From Symbiodinium microadriaticum (Eukaryota; Sar; Dinophyceae; Suessiales; Symbiodiniaceae): a DNA stretch of 64,000 nucleotides. The DNA lies in NCBI GenBank assembly GCA_001939145.1, contig LSRX01000007.1, positions 1,974,152 to 2,038,151 on the forward strand, given 5' to 3'. Shown piece after piece: positions 52,646 through 63,699 of this stretch; the stretch's first letter is position 1, and each line of letters begins with the position of its first letter. The translations under genes were made by a program, and so were the position numbers. The notes under the pieces are model-generated. The model did no database searches and was not told the origin of the DNA. It saw nothing but the letters and a program-made list of their open reading frames with translations.

Positions 52646-53553
52646 AGCTCGTCTCAGCTTGTTGCATCCTTAGCCGGAACCAAAGACCTGTGCGCAGCAG
52701 GGCAAGGCGCATGTGTTTGCTGACTTTGCTCCGTGGTACTTTGGGGTGTTGGGACGTCCACACTACTGTCGGTCCCAGATGTTGGTTGAAAACAAGGCAA
52801 CCGACAGTTACTCGATTCGGACCATTCGCAAGATTTGCTCAGCATCGTGCAGACAAGAGGCCGTGATGAGAGCATGCGCGAAGCCAGCTCCACCCAAACC
52901 CCCAACGGCATGCCAATTGATCATCTCGATGAAGCCTGAGGTTAGGAGGTCTGATACGGCATGACTTCAGCAGCTAGCCTGCTGAAGTATAACAGTATAG
53001 CGCAGCTTGCTCGGCTTCATCGCCTGCTGAATTCCACTCAAATTTGAAGCCGAGGCAAGCCTCACGCCAGACTTGTATCTTGATAGACTACTGAAGCAAT
53101 ATATCAAGCCACTCCAGGGAATGCTATTCAAAAACTGCTCCGCCCCCAATATCCATCACAAGACGCCAGAACTCGTCAGCTTAGCCAGGAAGCCGGCTCC
53201 CGGTTTGTCGCCGTCCTTCGAAGCTGCGATGTCAGGCTCGGAGCGCTTTTGATTTTTTGGGGGTGTGGGGTAGGTCAACTAGCCGGTCTGTAGTCTACTA
53301 TTGGGTAGGGCCTGTTTTGCGAGCCGCCTGTTGGGGTGTTGTTTTGACACTCACACGCGGGCAAGTCCAGTCAAGGTTTGTAGACAAGCTGAGTGTCCTT
53401 CGGGTGAAGGGCTCTAAGGTCTCACCGATTGGGAGATTTGGGGATGTCAGTGCTTCGCATCGCATCGCCTCAAGGCTCACGCTGCCGTCCGAACCCCATT
53501 TACCTACCTTCCAAAACCTTACAGGCCCGACGTGTGTAATTTCCCCTGCCAAG
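52646..53553. other. No supported gene
   Basis: Short frames only, none with a motif. The stretch upstream of the RT scrap may be further LINE debris too decayed to read. Confidence 0.35.
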
Positions 53554-54047
53554 CTATGAGACGGAACTGGCCTTGTCGAAGCGAGTAGGCTTGATGGTAG
53601 AGCCGAAGATCAATCCACCAATCTGTGCCAGTCGGCAGTCGGGGCACACGGCACACAACTCGCTGTGTCTGCTTGAAGATGGGACTTCTACCGTCTCAGC
53701 GACGCACATACTGACCAACCAGTCTTGCTCCAGTCTGCACTGGGTTCCGAGCGGAAACAATGCCAACGATAGCGCAGCCGCAAAGCAATCCGACCGTGGC
53801 CGCCTCTCAAAGTCCGCCAATGCAGTGATGAACAGCCGATGTTCCCGGCTACTTGCATGGGCTTCGCGCATCTTGCACTGGGGTGTCCAGGCTCGAAGGT
53901 TGAGACACAGGCCAAGAACACTTGGGCCGGTACTGTAGGCGCCCATCAAGCTGAAGACCCGAAAGCCTGAGACGTGCAAGGCCTCAGGCGTGTTCCTCAA
54001 AGGGCCGAGGGAGGTGAACGGCCCGATCAGGAAATAGCCTGGGACTT
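53554..54047 (-). CDS. Possible exons, perhaps the 3' part of the gene at 55.4-57.6 kb
   Basis: At 54045-53945 the frame reads VPGYFLIGPFTSLGPLRNTP and HVSGFRVFSLMGAY. The start recalls VPGPSGYFFTGFV in the exon at 55902-55769, so this could be a second copy of the same domain. The 148-codon frame continues to 53554 with a residue spread that could be coding, but a 121-codon plus-strand frame is also open. Confidence 0.3.
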
Positions 54048-55389
54048 GTTTCAGCTACCCTTACAGCCCCAAATGCTCTGCTCGTGTGCCTACTGGTCCC
54101 ACCCGCTTACCTGACCAGGTCGCGCCGCAGGGAATTCTGCCTATGGCCTAAGGGATCGCCCCAAGCTGGCTGTGGTTGCAGGATCTTGAATCTTGGGCTC
54201 TGCTGTCGCGAGCCTTTCGAGTGTTCTCACCCGACCCGGTGCAGGTTTCTAGCACCATTTTAAGCGAGTCCCAGGATGGAAATCAATTCTGCAAAGCAAT
54301 CAGGCCCTCCTAGGATTTCGCCGTGAAACCCTGAAACCGGGTGGGCTCCCGCAGCTTTCTGGGAAGTCGACATAAAGCACACTAAGTCCGTACAACAGAG
54401 ACCTCGTTGAAGGTGCCAGGTCACCGTGGGCCATGCCAATCCTCAGTTGCAGAATGCCTAGACTAGGCCGAAGTTGAGTTGCCGTCTTGCTCTCCAAAAA
54501 CTGCCGAAGGAACGACAGAGTTGCCCCATGTCCCCAAGCAGAAAGAACCAAAGTTCCCAGCTATCCGGAGTAAAGCTCCTGGAATCGACATACAATTACC
54601 CGGTCGATGTGCCTTGCGAAAGCTGCTGCTGAAGACCAACCACCAGACGGTTCAGCTCCCACAGCGTCTGCATCCTAGTTTACAAAGCGTCTGCACTGGC
54701 CCCCTAGCAAAACAGGTAGCTTTTCCGTCAAGGATCTCCAATCCTCGCTGCCAAGGTTTCAAGCCCTCGCGATAGAAGGCCAGGGCCTCAGTTGGGGAGG
54801 CGCTCCTGCAGAGGCATCTTAAACAAACCTTACAACTCTTTGGACATGACATAGTCATATTGGTACAGTACTGGGAGTTCCCGTAAACTTACACAGGCTT
54901 GCCGAAGGGGACCGGGAGTGATTCCTGCAAAGGAGACGGTAAGTTGGGGCTGAGCACGGCATGCAAACCAAGAAACCACGGTGACTATGGCGGCCTTACT
55001 GTACGGATTATCGACCGAAAGGTCGAAAAGGATCAGGCTGCTGGGCGGGAGTTGCACTCCTGTCATCGCTTGTCCAAGTGCTCGGGAATGACTTCCGACT
55101 GGGGTGTGCTGTCGACCTTTTCCTTTCCTCATGAGTTAGACAAGCTCTGGGCCACATGGAGCACGAAATTCGTAAGCTAACCCCCAGATACTACGGTAAA
55201 CCCGGCTAATCCCACAGACCTTCCTGCATCCAGGCCTATTCCGACTGCCGGGCAACCCTGAAGAAAGAACTGAGGGCCAAGACAACCCACGACCTGAATA
55301 CCGAAACCCTGAACCCCGGAATACAAGCCCGGAACCTTTCCACTCAACTGCAAACCTTCAAAACTCTTGTAAACGCCACTAACTGCTAT
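54048..55389. other. Probable introns or spacer
   Basis: No exon could be read with confidence. Minus-strand frame 55177-55389 continues the exon that ends near 55390 and is likely intron read-through. Confidence 0.3.
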
Positions 55390-57621
55390 AGGACCCCTGA
55401 GACCCAGAAGCCCAACAGCCGTTGCCCGAGCGGCACTGAGGAACTGCTTCGCAAAGAGTCCGTTCTCCGTCAAGGTGATGACCTGGTCGCCTGCAAAGGG
55501 CTCCTCGAAAGATAGAGCTCCATCCAGGTTCTCGAGCTTTTCGGAGTCTTAAGGCGCGCACATTTATTCGGGCGTGAGCAAACAGCACTACTGTTCTCAC
55601 ATCGCTTGTGCCGCTTGTGCTTGCCGACACTTCTCGTCATCCGGTTTCGCAGAACGACCGAGCAAGCCATCATTATTGGGCTCCGAAGGAATACTGCAGC
55701 GTATATTTACGCGGCCCTCGGATACAGTTTACTTACCAGCAGTACACATCCCACTACTGTGCTCTTACACGAACTGGTTTTCGCCCATCAGGTTCTTCAA
55801 GCGTGCATCCCTGACGCTCCGCCCCGTCCTTGCCCTTCCACTGCGTGACAAAGCCCGTGAAGAAGTAGCCGGAGGGGCCAGGCACAGCGAAGGGAACCTT
55901 GCCTCCAAACACTTATATTCTTCTTTTTCTTCTTTTATTTTTATTTCTATTAATATTATGACTAGCATTATTATCCTCACTATTACTGCCAGATTGGAAT
56001 CTAGCTCCAATCGGTCTGGCAAAAGTCTGTTTCCTTCGAAGGCAGAAGGGTTCCAAGTGTGCAGCTACGCTGCCGTGGACGACTGCGATGGACACACAGG
56101 TTACAGGCACATAATGCAGCATACGTGAAATTTCCAGCCCAGCCGGCCTGACATCATCAGCTTCTCGTACTCCTCAATCTCCTCGAACATCGGCGGGGTG
56201 CCGACATGCTGCCCAGAAGGCTACGCGCTAAGAGCTCGCAAGCTTTCGTTGCGGAAACCCAAGTCCTGCAGCTCTTTCTCCGAGTTGAGGCGGGTGGTGT
56301 CCTGGCTCTGGCGTCAATGCTAGATCGGTGCTTTTTTGCCTCCCACCTTGCTAGGACAAGCCCGCATTTGAGGGTTGGGGTTTCGGCACTAGAAGGTCCA
56401 AGAAGATAAACGGAACTTGAACAGCTGTTCCGCCACTTGTTCTTTGAATCCGACCCAAAAGAGAAACCCCACGTAGAGGGGAAGCCCACCGAAGGCAGCA
56501 GTCCGGCATGTCCATCTTCAGGCGGTAGTAGTCCTCGGCTTTCGAAAAGGGGGGGGTTCAGCAGGGAACCGTCCCGACCTTCAAATCACACCTGCCGCAT
56601 CCGTGAAGCCGAGCCCCAAACAGCTCAAAACCCGGGCTGCCTTCTGCTAGCAAGACTCCCACCATCCCATCTTGGTGGCCTTTCCGGGGCCGTACATCTC
56701 CGCGAAGGCCTTCACCTAGGCCATCCGCCAAATTTTCTGTCAGTTCCATCTCATCCCACAGATCCAACGCCCGAGTTTTACGCCTGAACCTGGTGCTATC
56801 ACCAGTGAGTCCATCCAGACGGCTTGGGCCTGGATGTACGTGGGGTTTTCGGAGGTCCTTGGAATTTAGAATAGGGATTCGACGATTCTTCAGGGCGTAC
56901 GTATGTACATATATATATATATATACACACACAGAGATATATACATATATATATATATATGTATAGAGGGCTCAAGTCATCTTGTACAACTCTCCTTCCA
57001 TTGCGGAGTGGCCGTGTAGAGGTAGGAGTCCTCAGGCGGGTTCTCCCACTGCTCCCGAGGTGTGTTCTTCAGGATCAGCTCCAAGGCATCCTTCTCGACG
57101 ATGGTTCGGGGGATGTCCTGGAAGAGGGTGGTTCGGGGTGTATAGAAATAGTAGAGAGTAAGACATCTTATATACTATATTGGGGGGGGGGTTATAGATG
57201 CATGCGGTAGATACTACATAGGAGTACATGCTATGCTGCATAAAGGTGCAGTTTAGGAAGTTTCGCGTTGTGCTGCAGGGTTGGAAGTAGGAGTTTCATG
57301 GCCCCGGATAATAGGTCCTGCAGATAAGCAATCTTGGAAATGTCCGCCGTCTCCTTCACCTGCGCTGCTGTGGCTCAACCGCTCCATGCCGGGAACATAA
57401 GGGTCCCACCAAAAGTCAGTGTGCCAACCACGCTTACGCGCACAGAAAAGCTCTCCTAATTCCTTAAAACTCTCCGTCTCCCTCTCCATCGTCGTACAAC
57501 TCCTCATGTCCTTCAATTCTATCGGGCATAGCCGCATGTTGTTTTACAAGACGTGATCTGGCTCGAGTAGCCTTCAATTTCGGCCCCAAGTCTTCAGTGA
57601 AGCTCTCGAAGCACTCTGGTC
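55390..57621 (-). CDS. Multi-exon gene of unknown function
   Basis: Several clear exons on one strand. 57621-57471 includes FTEDLGPKLKATRARSRLVK and PDRIEGHEELYDDGEGDGE. 57359 to about 57270 includes VKETADISKIAYLQDLLSGA. 57117-56991 follows a CTCTTCCAG acceptor and includes IVEKDALELILKNTPREQWE and DSYLYTATPQW. About 56745-56685 gives KAFAEMYGPGKATKMGWWES. About 56310-56125 includes LNSEKELQDLGFRNESLRAL and PPMFEEIEEYEKLMMSGRLG, with an in-frame TAG between them. 55902-55769 (44 codons) includes KVPFAVPGPSGYFFTGFVTQ and KGKDGAERQGCTLEEPDGRK before GTAAGAG. About 55536-55390 includes LENLDGALSFEEPFAGDQVI and TENGLFAKQFLSAARA. I do not recognise a family. The TAG may mark an intron or a decayed copy. 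Microsatellites sit in two introns. Confidence 0.55.
56905..56966. repeat. (AT)n / (AC)n microsatellite
   Basis: ATATAT, ACACAC and again ATATAT in an intron of the unidentified gene, directly downstream of its exon ending at 56991. Confidence 0.9.
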
Positions 57622-57649
57622 CTGGTTCTCTTCTACTAAATAATTAAAT

Positions 57650-57736
57650 ATACATATATATATATATGTCATGTAACAATACATAAGTATGTATACACAT
57701 ATACATACATACATACATACATACATACATACATAC
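57650..57736. repeat. (AT)n and (CATA)n microsatellite
   Basis: A pure ATACATACATAC run of about 40 bp preceded by ATATAT; it lies just upstream of the first exon seen in the minus-strand gene. Confidence 0.95.
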
Positions 57737-57959
57737 ATTCTGGAGTTGAGAGCCTTATCCCGCTTCTGCACCAAGGAAGAATCCCGTGTGCAAAGTCCAT
57801 GTGACACACACCTACCTGCCGAAACAGCAACCCACGCTGTGACCTAACCCGTGAAGCTCGGGTCCCGAACCAAAAGTTTGGGCATTGTCCGATCAAGGGG
57901 CCGCGATGTCAGAGCCCTGCGCGCGACGTGCGGCAAGGCCCCGGCCCACAGCGACCTCG

Positions 57960-58511
57960 ACGGCATCAGTACATGCTAACAGGGTTGCTGTGGCTTTGGC
58001 TGCTCACTATTCTGATACCGGTGCTTGGAGGGAGTCTTGCGTGCCAAGTACCAGCGCACCGAAGCCCATGCCGAAGCAGAGAACGCCATGGGTGCCCAGA
58101 GCCTGAAAGTCGCGGCTGTGACCGCATGGCAGCGCCCTTGAAACTTTCTGACTTGCAGCCAGGGCGAGGCCTCGTGAGCGGAGGCAAAGGTGGCCTTTGC
58201 AGAGGAGATGCGGCCGGGGCCGTGCTGCGGTGCCTCAGACGATCCCAGAGTCCTATAGATACTATAGACCGACTCCCGCAGTCTTGGATTCATGAAGGGA
58301 GGCGAGGCACGCCGTGGCCAGTCACTCCTGCGGTGAAGGCCGGAGCCTCCGACAGCAGCAGGGTGGCGGCGCAGAGCACCTCGAAGCGGCTGCGGCGTGT
58401 CTTGAAGTAAAAAAACTGTGGCAACAGCCTCTCCAAGCTTGCGGCACTGCCAGAAACAGTCATCTAAAAATCGATATTATATCTAGTGCGGCAAGACTAG
58501 CGCCATCCTGA
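57960..58511 (+). CDS. Possible exons of an Ala-rich helical protein, unidentified
   Basis: At 58024-58130 the frame reads LEGVLRAKYQRTEAHAEAEN then AMGAQSLKVAAVTAWQ. At 58300-58511 another frame reads EARHAVASHSCGEGRSLRQQ, then GGGAEHLEAAAACLEVKKLW. Both are helix-like. Further plus-strand sequence at 58560-58640 (VRAVDTFKNSRMARQPRWKR) may belong too. The splice sites joining them are not clear. The minus-strand 194-codon frame at 58551-59135 is a competing reading. Confidence 0.3.
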
Positions 58512-59179
58512 AGAATTGCTTCTGCAACAATTTCCTGCCATGCCCCTCTTTCAGCACAAGGTGCCGCCACCGTCAGAGCCGTGGACACGTTCAAGAATTC
58601 GCGCATGGCTCGCCAGCCGCGTTGGAAGAGGGGGGCTATAGGCGCGACTGCTCAAGGGCTGCGAGGACCACTGATGAGCGGAGCTTGCAGAGGCAAAACA
58701 CTCGCATCGCCAAGCATACGGTTGGATCGATCGATTCAGCTCAGAGGAACTTCGAAGAAGAACCCCAAGAAGCTCCAAGCTCGTGACAGTGGGTGCCTGA
58801 ACCCTCGAAGTCATGGAACAAGACCCAATGGCCCCCAAAGTCAAAAGCAGCGAAGCACGTCCCGGGCCCCTGCCACTCGAAGGGCCGATGGCCTCAAGGT
58901 GCCGAAAAGGTCCATGGCCTGTTGCTCCAGGGCTTATTCTCGCGCAAGCCAGGAGAGGTTCGGGCTTCGGGGGCTCCGCTAGGCTTCGCGTTTCATCAAT
59001 GATTGCATTTCTCACTTGTGACTTTGGTCTGACGGGTACTGTGCAGCGCCCTCCCTTCAGCCCCCACAACCCAATTCCAGAGTCGATCTTCCAAGCCAGC
59101 CAGCCATGCCCTTGACTCCTTATTGACACCCACACATACTTAGTTCTTTGACTCCTGGGTTGTCAAGACAGTTGGGGAT

Positions 59180-59435
59180 TCTTCCGATCTCGGTGCTTGA
59201 ATTCGGATTGTGGCAATGACAACTACGTCGCCAGTCCAGCCTCGCATGTACCTTTAGCAGCTGGCTGTGTGACCCTTGCTCTTCTGTTAAGTCAGACTTG
59301 CAGCTTCTTCTGCTAGCCACGTTAGTTCCCATCCGCCCTGAAAACCAAGGCCTGTCGCCATCGCTCGGCCTCGCCGCAGGCGCTAACGGCAGGACTGTGG
59401 ATGACGACCTCGCTTGGTGACTTGGAACTACGGGA
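59180..59435 (-). pseudogene. PPR fragment
   Basis: SPSEVVIHSPAVSACGEAER followed by WRQALVF is a clear PPR unit at about 59420-59345. A second possible unit in another frame, GWTGDVVVIATIRI, lies near 59250-59200. A stop lies between them, so this is either a small exon pair or a relic. Confidence 0.5.
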
Positions 59436-59884
59436 TACTGCGGCGGCTAAGGGCTTGACGTCAGGACCCAGATCGCGTGTTTGTATGTGCCGGCTCCATA
59501 TTGCTAGCCGCGACACATCGCTGCGCAGCTGCTGCGAGGGGAGCGACGCAACAAGCTCCGTCGCCTTCCATGTCTAGCAGCACGGCAGGCGTAGTTTCAC
59601 ACCACATCCGGGAGAAATGAAGTGACTTCCATGCAAAGGGGCAGCTTCGTGCACAGAGCCCAATATCAATAATATATGTCGCAGCCTGATTTTGGATCGT
59701 AGGTTTGGGCCGGATGTTGTCAAGCCCCACCCCTGAGAATCAGATCGAGGCAGAGGCCACAGGCCGGGAACGCCCAAAACACAAAAAATCGACTTCAGGT
59801 CATTGGGTTCCGTGCCTCTCCCCACATCCAAGCACGGGCTGCTGCACTCACCTTGGCTGGCAGTGCAAGCCCTCATGACTCGCC

Positions 59885-60525
59885 CGCATCTCAGGATTGG
59901 GGTGAGGTCGCTGTTGGGAGGTGCTGGCTCCATGTTGAAGCAACCAAGCCTTTCAGCCAGGAGTGGGGTAAAATCGCTGTTGGGAGGTGATGGAGCCACT
60001 TTGAAGCACAAACCTGTCAGCCAGGATTGGGTAAAGTCGTTGTTGGGAGGTGATGGTGCCATTGTGAAGCAACCAAACATCTGTCAGCGAGGATTGGGGT
60101 AAACTTCTTGTTGGGAGGTGCTCGCACCATTTTGATGCCACCAAACCTGTCAGCCAGGTTTGGGGTAATGTCAAACCTGTCAGCCGTGATTGGGGTCTAA
60201 AGTTGTTGTTTGGAAATGCCGGCGCGAGGTGCTGGCTCCAGGCTGAAGCATGTTGAAATAACCAAAACCTGTCAGCCCATCAGCCAGCATTGGGATGAAG
60301 TCGTTGTTGGGAAGTGCTGGCGCCGTTTGGAAGCAACCCAAACCTGTCAGCCAGGATTGTGGTAAAGTCGTTGTTGGCGCCGTTTTTGAAGCAACCAAAC
60401 CTCTCAGCCAGGATCGCGATAAAGTCGTTTTGCGAAGTGCAGGCGCCATTTTGAAGCAACCAAACCTGTCAAGCAGGATGGGGGTAGAGGTTTTGGGAAG
60501 TGCTGCACCACTTTGAAGCAACCCG
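59885..60525. repeat. Minisatellite, unit about 65 bp, nine to ten copies
   Basis: The unit reads roughly CTGTCAGCCAGGATTGGGGT, AAAGTCGTTGTTGGGAGGTG, then CTGGCGCCATTTTGAAGCAA and CCAAAC. Units start near 59888, 59955, 60018, 60086 and so on; some are shortened or fused. The minus-strand frames 59574-60080 and 60180-60584 (LTGLGCFQTAPALPNNDF type) are repeat-coded and probably not proteins. Confidence 0.8.
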
Positions 60526-61905
60526 CACGAGCTACTGAGCCCTGAAATTTCTGAGGGCTGTTCGGTTCGCACTGCGTATGCCAAGACTGCGTGTGCATCA
60601 ATGCCTCATTTTCCAAAATCAGAAGTAGAAGCGTGCTCCAATTGTTCATGTCGGGTTTCTGCGCTTCGTGTTTCGGCGCTGTGGATTCTAATTAGACCCT
60701 AAGGTGCTTGTTACGCGGGAAGTAGTAGATTGAAAGTAGCGCTGGCGAATGTACCGAAAGTACCACGCCTGTCACAAGAAACAGGGTTCCAGCCCTCACG
60801 GAGCCTCGAAAACGCCGCCTTACTCATCCATAGAGAATGTGCGGACAGTTTCATCGTTTAGAACGTTGCACGCATCGGACAATACAGGGTTCCTTAAAGC
60901 CCTTAAATGAAATTCTACAGCAGTATATCCCCCAAAACCCCAGTCTAATCGCAGAGGGCGGGCGGGAGGGGCAATGATGTTCTGGTTTCGTGATCTCCTC
61001 TTCGTGACTTTCTTCTTTCTTGCTTCCGGTGTGTGTTCTTTTCTTCTAGGTCCTAGGTGGGGGGAGAGCAGGGGAGGTGGTCGAGGCTAATGATGTTCCT
61101 GTCTGAAGCCCGGAACTCTCCAGCCAAGCCACACAGGCCCCGGTGCTGATGTGATCTTGCCGCACCGCCACCACCTGTGTGGTTCTCAGACTTGGGCACG
61201 GAGCCTGCCTTGGGGAGCTCGAAGCTTTTTTATGAGATCCGGACTCTCGCGACTCGAACAATGAAGGGCTTAATTCGAACTACAATTGCACTTCAGACCG
61301 ACGAAATTGAATAGTGTTGCAATCGAGGATTGCAAATCACATCTTGGAAACTTCAATCCTGCAGCACTGTTCTTGTGTTGATATGCCTTCTTGCCTGTAT
61401 TTGCGATCCGTGCATGTTCTTGTGAGTTATTGCGTTCTGGTGTGCTCTTTGTGTGCTGACCTGGTTTTAGATACTTCATGCGTTCTCAAGTGCTCTGCTG
61501 CGCTTCGTATTCAATTTGTTGATTGCCATAGTCTCCTGCCTCTCTTGGCATGATGCTGTGGCCGTGGGCACGTGGGGCAGCGTCAAAAATTCCGGCTGAC
61601 TGCATGCTTATTTGTCCCACTGCATGCTTATACATGTACTGGTTTTGCCTGTTTTTGTTGGCATAGGGCATAGGGAGCAAAAAGACGTGCCGTGTATGTT
61701 TCCCAGGTCCCCCTACACCCCTGCTGCCATGCTGGAACATCTGTGCCGAATCTGGCTGGTAACTTACGAAATTTGTACAGCCAGCTTCGCGTGTTTTCCA
61801 TCAAACACATATTTCCGCATTAGTTTTCTCAAATGACTTTTGCTGACTCTTGCACTCGCATTTGCTCTTTCTACCTGATTCTACCTACCAAAGTGGTATC
61901 CATTT
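60526..61905. other. No supported gene
   Basis: Short frames only. Base composition turns more AT-rich after 61260, towards the LINE remnant. Confidence 0.4.
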
Positions 61906-62950
61906 CTAAAGTCTTCCGTAAGTCTCGCAGCTGGGAAGCGTGAACCTTTTCTGCAATGCCTGGGTCAAATGTACTGTTTCAAGCCCATTTAGCAAGCAGC
62001 TTGTTCTTGATGGTAATATCATGCACGTTAGGGCACTTGACGCCAGAACGCATTGAGCTTGAGCCATAGCTGGAGAGGGCATTTTATGGTTGATTTCATG
62101 CCTGATGTCCACGGCCTGTGTTATTTGATGTCCGCAAACAAGTTGCCTGATTTACCCTTTCTAAATCGTGTGCCATTTGCAAAGGTCTCATTACAATATA
62201 GCAGCATTTGCTGACACCTTCTCACCTTCTCCATTTCGTGCAACAGCTTGTTGCATGATTGCGTGCATGTTTTGACTAGAAGTGTGTCGTGAGCAGAATA
62301 CACTCTGTCCAAGTCAAGTCCTTCCAACCGTGCAGTTCGCATTCTAGCCGTGATATTCCGAGTAATGCCATGATCAATGGCGCTCATGCGCAAAGAAAGC
62401 AAACACGGTGAAGAGGGCAGCGCTGTCTAATGCCTGAGCTCTGAAATTTGCCATAATCGTCTTCTACAAAGAACCTTGGGTTCCTGTAGCACTCTGTGAG
62501 AACACCGATAAAGTTATGAACGCCGCAGTGCTGCAAAACAATAACCATGCTGTCATGTTGAATCCTGTCAAAGGCTCTCTCCCAATGAAGCAGTGTGGTG
62601 ATTAAGTTGGTCCCGCGATGTCTTGATCATGTCTCGTAAAGAAAAACTGCATGAAAAGTGTTTCGAGAAGGCCTACAACCATATTGAGTTGCTGATAGGT
62701 GGGGCCGAGACAGGCGCGGCCACATATGTCTTTTCCAACGGAGTTTAGGAGTGAAATAGGTCTGTAGTTTGAAAGTACCTAGGTATCTCTTTTTCTTGCA
62801 CTGTACAGAGAACAACACGAGCCAAGAAAGCGTCTTCAGGGAGCTGCAATGTACAATTTAATGTGCATTGTGCATGTTCTTCATGTGTTAGTGGCTCTCC
62901 CGTGTTAATGGTATGCCCATGCGTCCTCAATGTTGTGGCTGTTTTGCGTT
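61906..62950 (-). mobile_element. Decayed LINE reverse transcriptase of a second type
   Basis: Reading across stops and shifts gives RT blocks in the right order: PEDAFLARVVLCTVQEKEIP near 62855, then LSATQYGCRPSRNTFHAVFL near 62690, TLLHWERAFDRIQHDS (motif A region) near 62600-62550, SSGIRQRCPLHRVC (motif B) near 62440-62400, and YSAHDTLLVKTCTQSCNKLL (motif C region) near 62310. The catalytic Asp pair is lost (SAHD), and motif A has W-E where L-D-W-E is expected. GIRQGCPLSP-like motif B is unlike GSRPGESW of the element at 14-27 kb, so this is another LINE lineage. AT-rich and old. Confidence 0.65.
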
Positions 62951-63014
62951 GTCGCGCATGTACCCCAAAATCCGTAAAGACAAGGGAGGCTCCCTAGTGA
63001 AAGCCTTGGCGCCC

Positions 63015-63095
63015 CCAAGCCCTAAACCCTAAAACCTGAACGCAAGCTGTCAGCCCTAAACCCTAAATACCCTGAACCCTAAGCCCTAAACCGCC
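63015..63095. repeat. Interstitial CCCTAAA cluster
   Basis: CCCTAAACCCTAAAACCTG, then CCCTAAACCCTAAATACCC and CCCTAAGCCCTAAACC; telomere-type words in about 80 bp. Confidence 0.8.
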
Positions 63096-63699
63096 CAAGC
63101 GCCTGGATTTCGTTGAGGAGATCGAAGGCTCGGCTCCATGCGCTGGCTTGGCCTTAGCAAGGCACACTTTTATTGGCTTCAGGAGACTTAGTTACTTAGT
63201 TGTTGAGTTCATAAGCATAAAAACTGTACACTTTCAGTTGTGTAGGGGATCATAGTATCCCAAAAAGTTTAAAGTGTAATGATTCAGCTACCAAGGAGAG
63301 ATTCAGATTGCGTGTTGTCTGTGTGTTTTGGTTGGTATTGGTGGGGGAGGACTTACTTCTTATGCAGGGATGAATGCTGCAACAACTCTGTTCGGCGCTC
63401 TTACCAGGGATCTCCCACAAAAGGATCTAGATGAGAATTACCATAACCCTGCATGATTCCTCTCCCCGACCTGGGGCTCTCAATCCTGCACACCAAGGCG
63501 CCACAGACTCCAATAAGGGCATTGAAAGTGATGACGTTCGCCTGATTCGCGAGGCCGAACCCCAAAGCGCAAGCCTCATTATCCGCCGACCCCTGCTGGG
63601 GCGGCGCCAGTGAAATCCCGAAGGGTTGTTTGTTTGTTTGTCTGAAGCATTGCTCTTGCCCTTTTCCCGTGAAGAAGCATTAACAGGCTTCAAAGTTGT
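63096..63699. other. No supported gene
   Basis: Two short overlapping frames (63427-63693 minus; 63431-63613 plus) lack motifs. A TTTG run occurs near 63630. Confidence 0.4.

Noticed and set aside
63015..63095. True telomere or chromosome end
   Set aside because: The CCCTAAA words are few, degenerate and surrounded by ordinary sequence on both sides.
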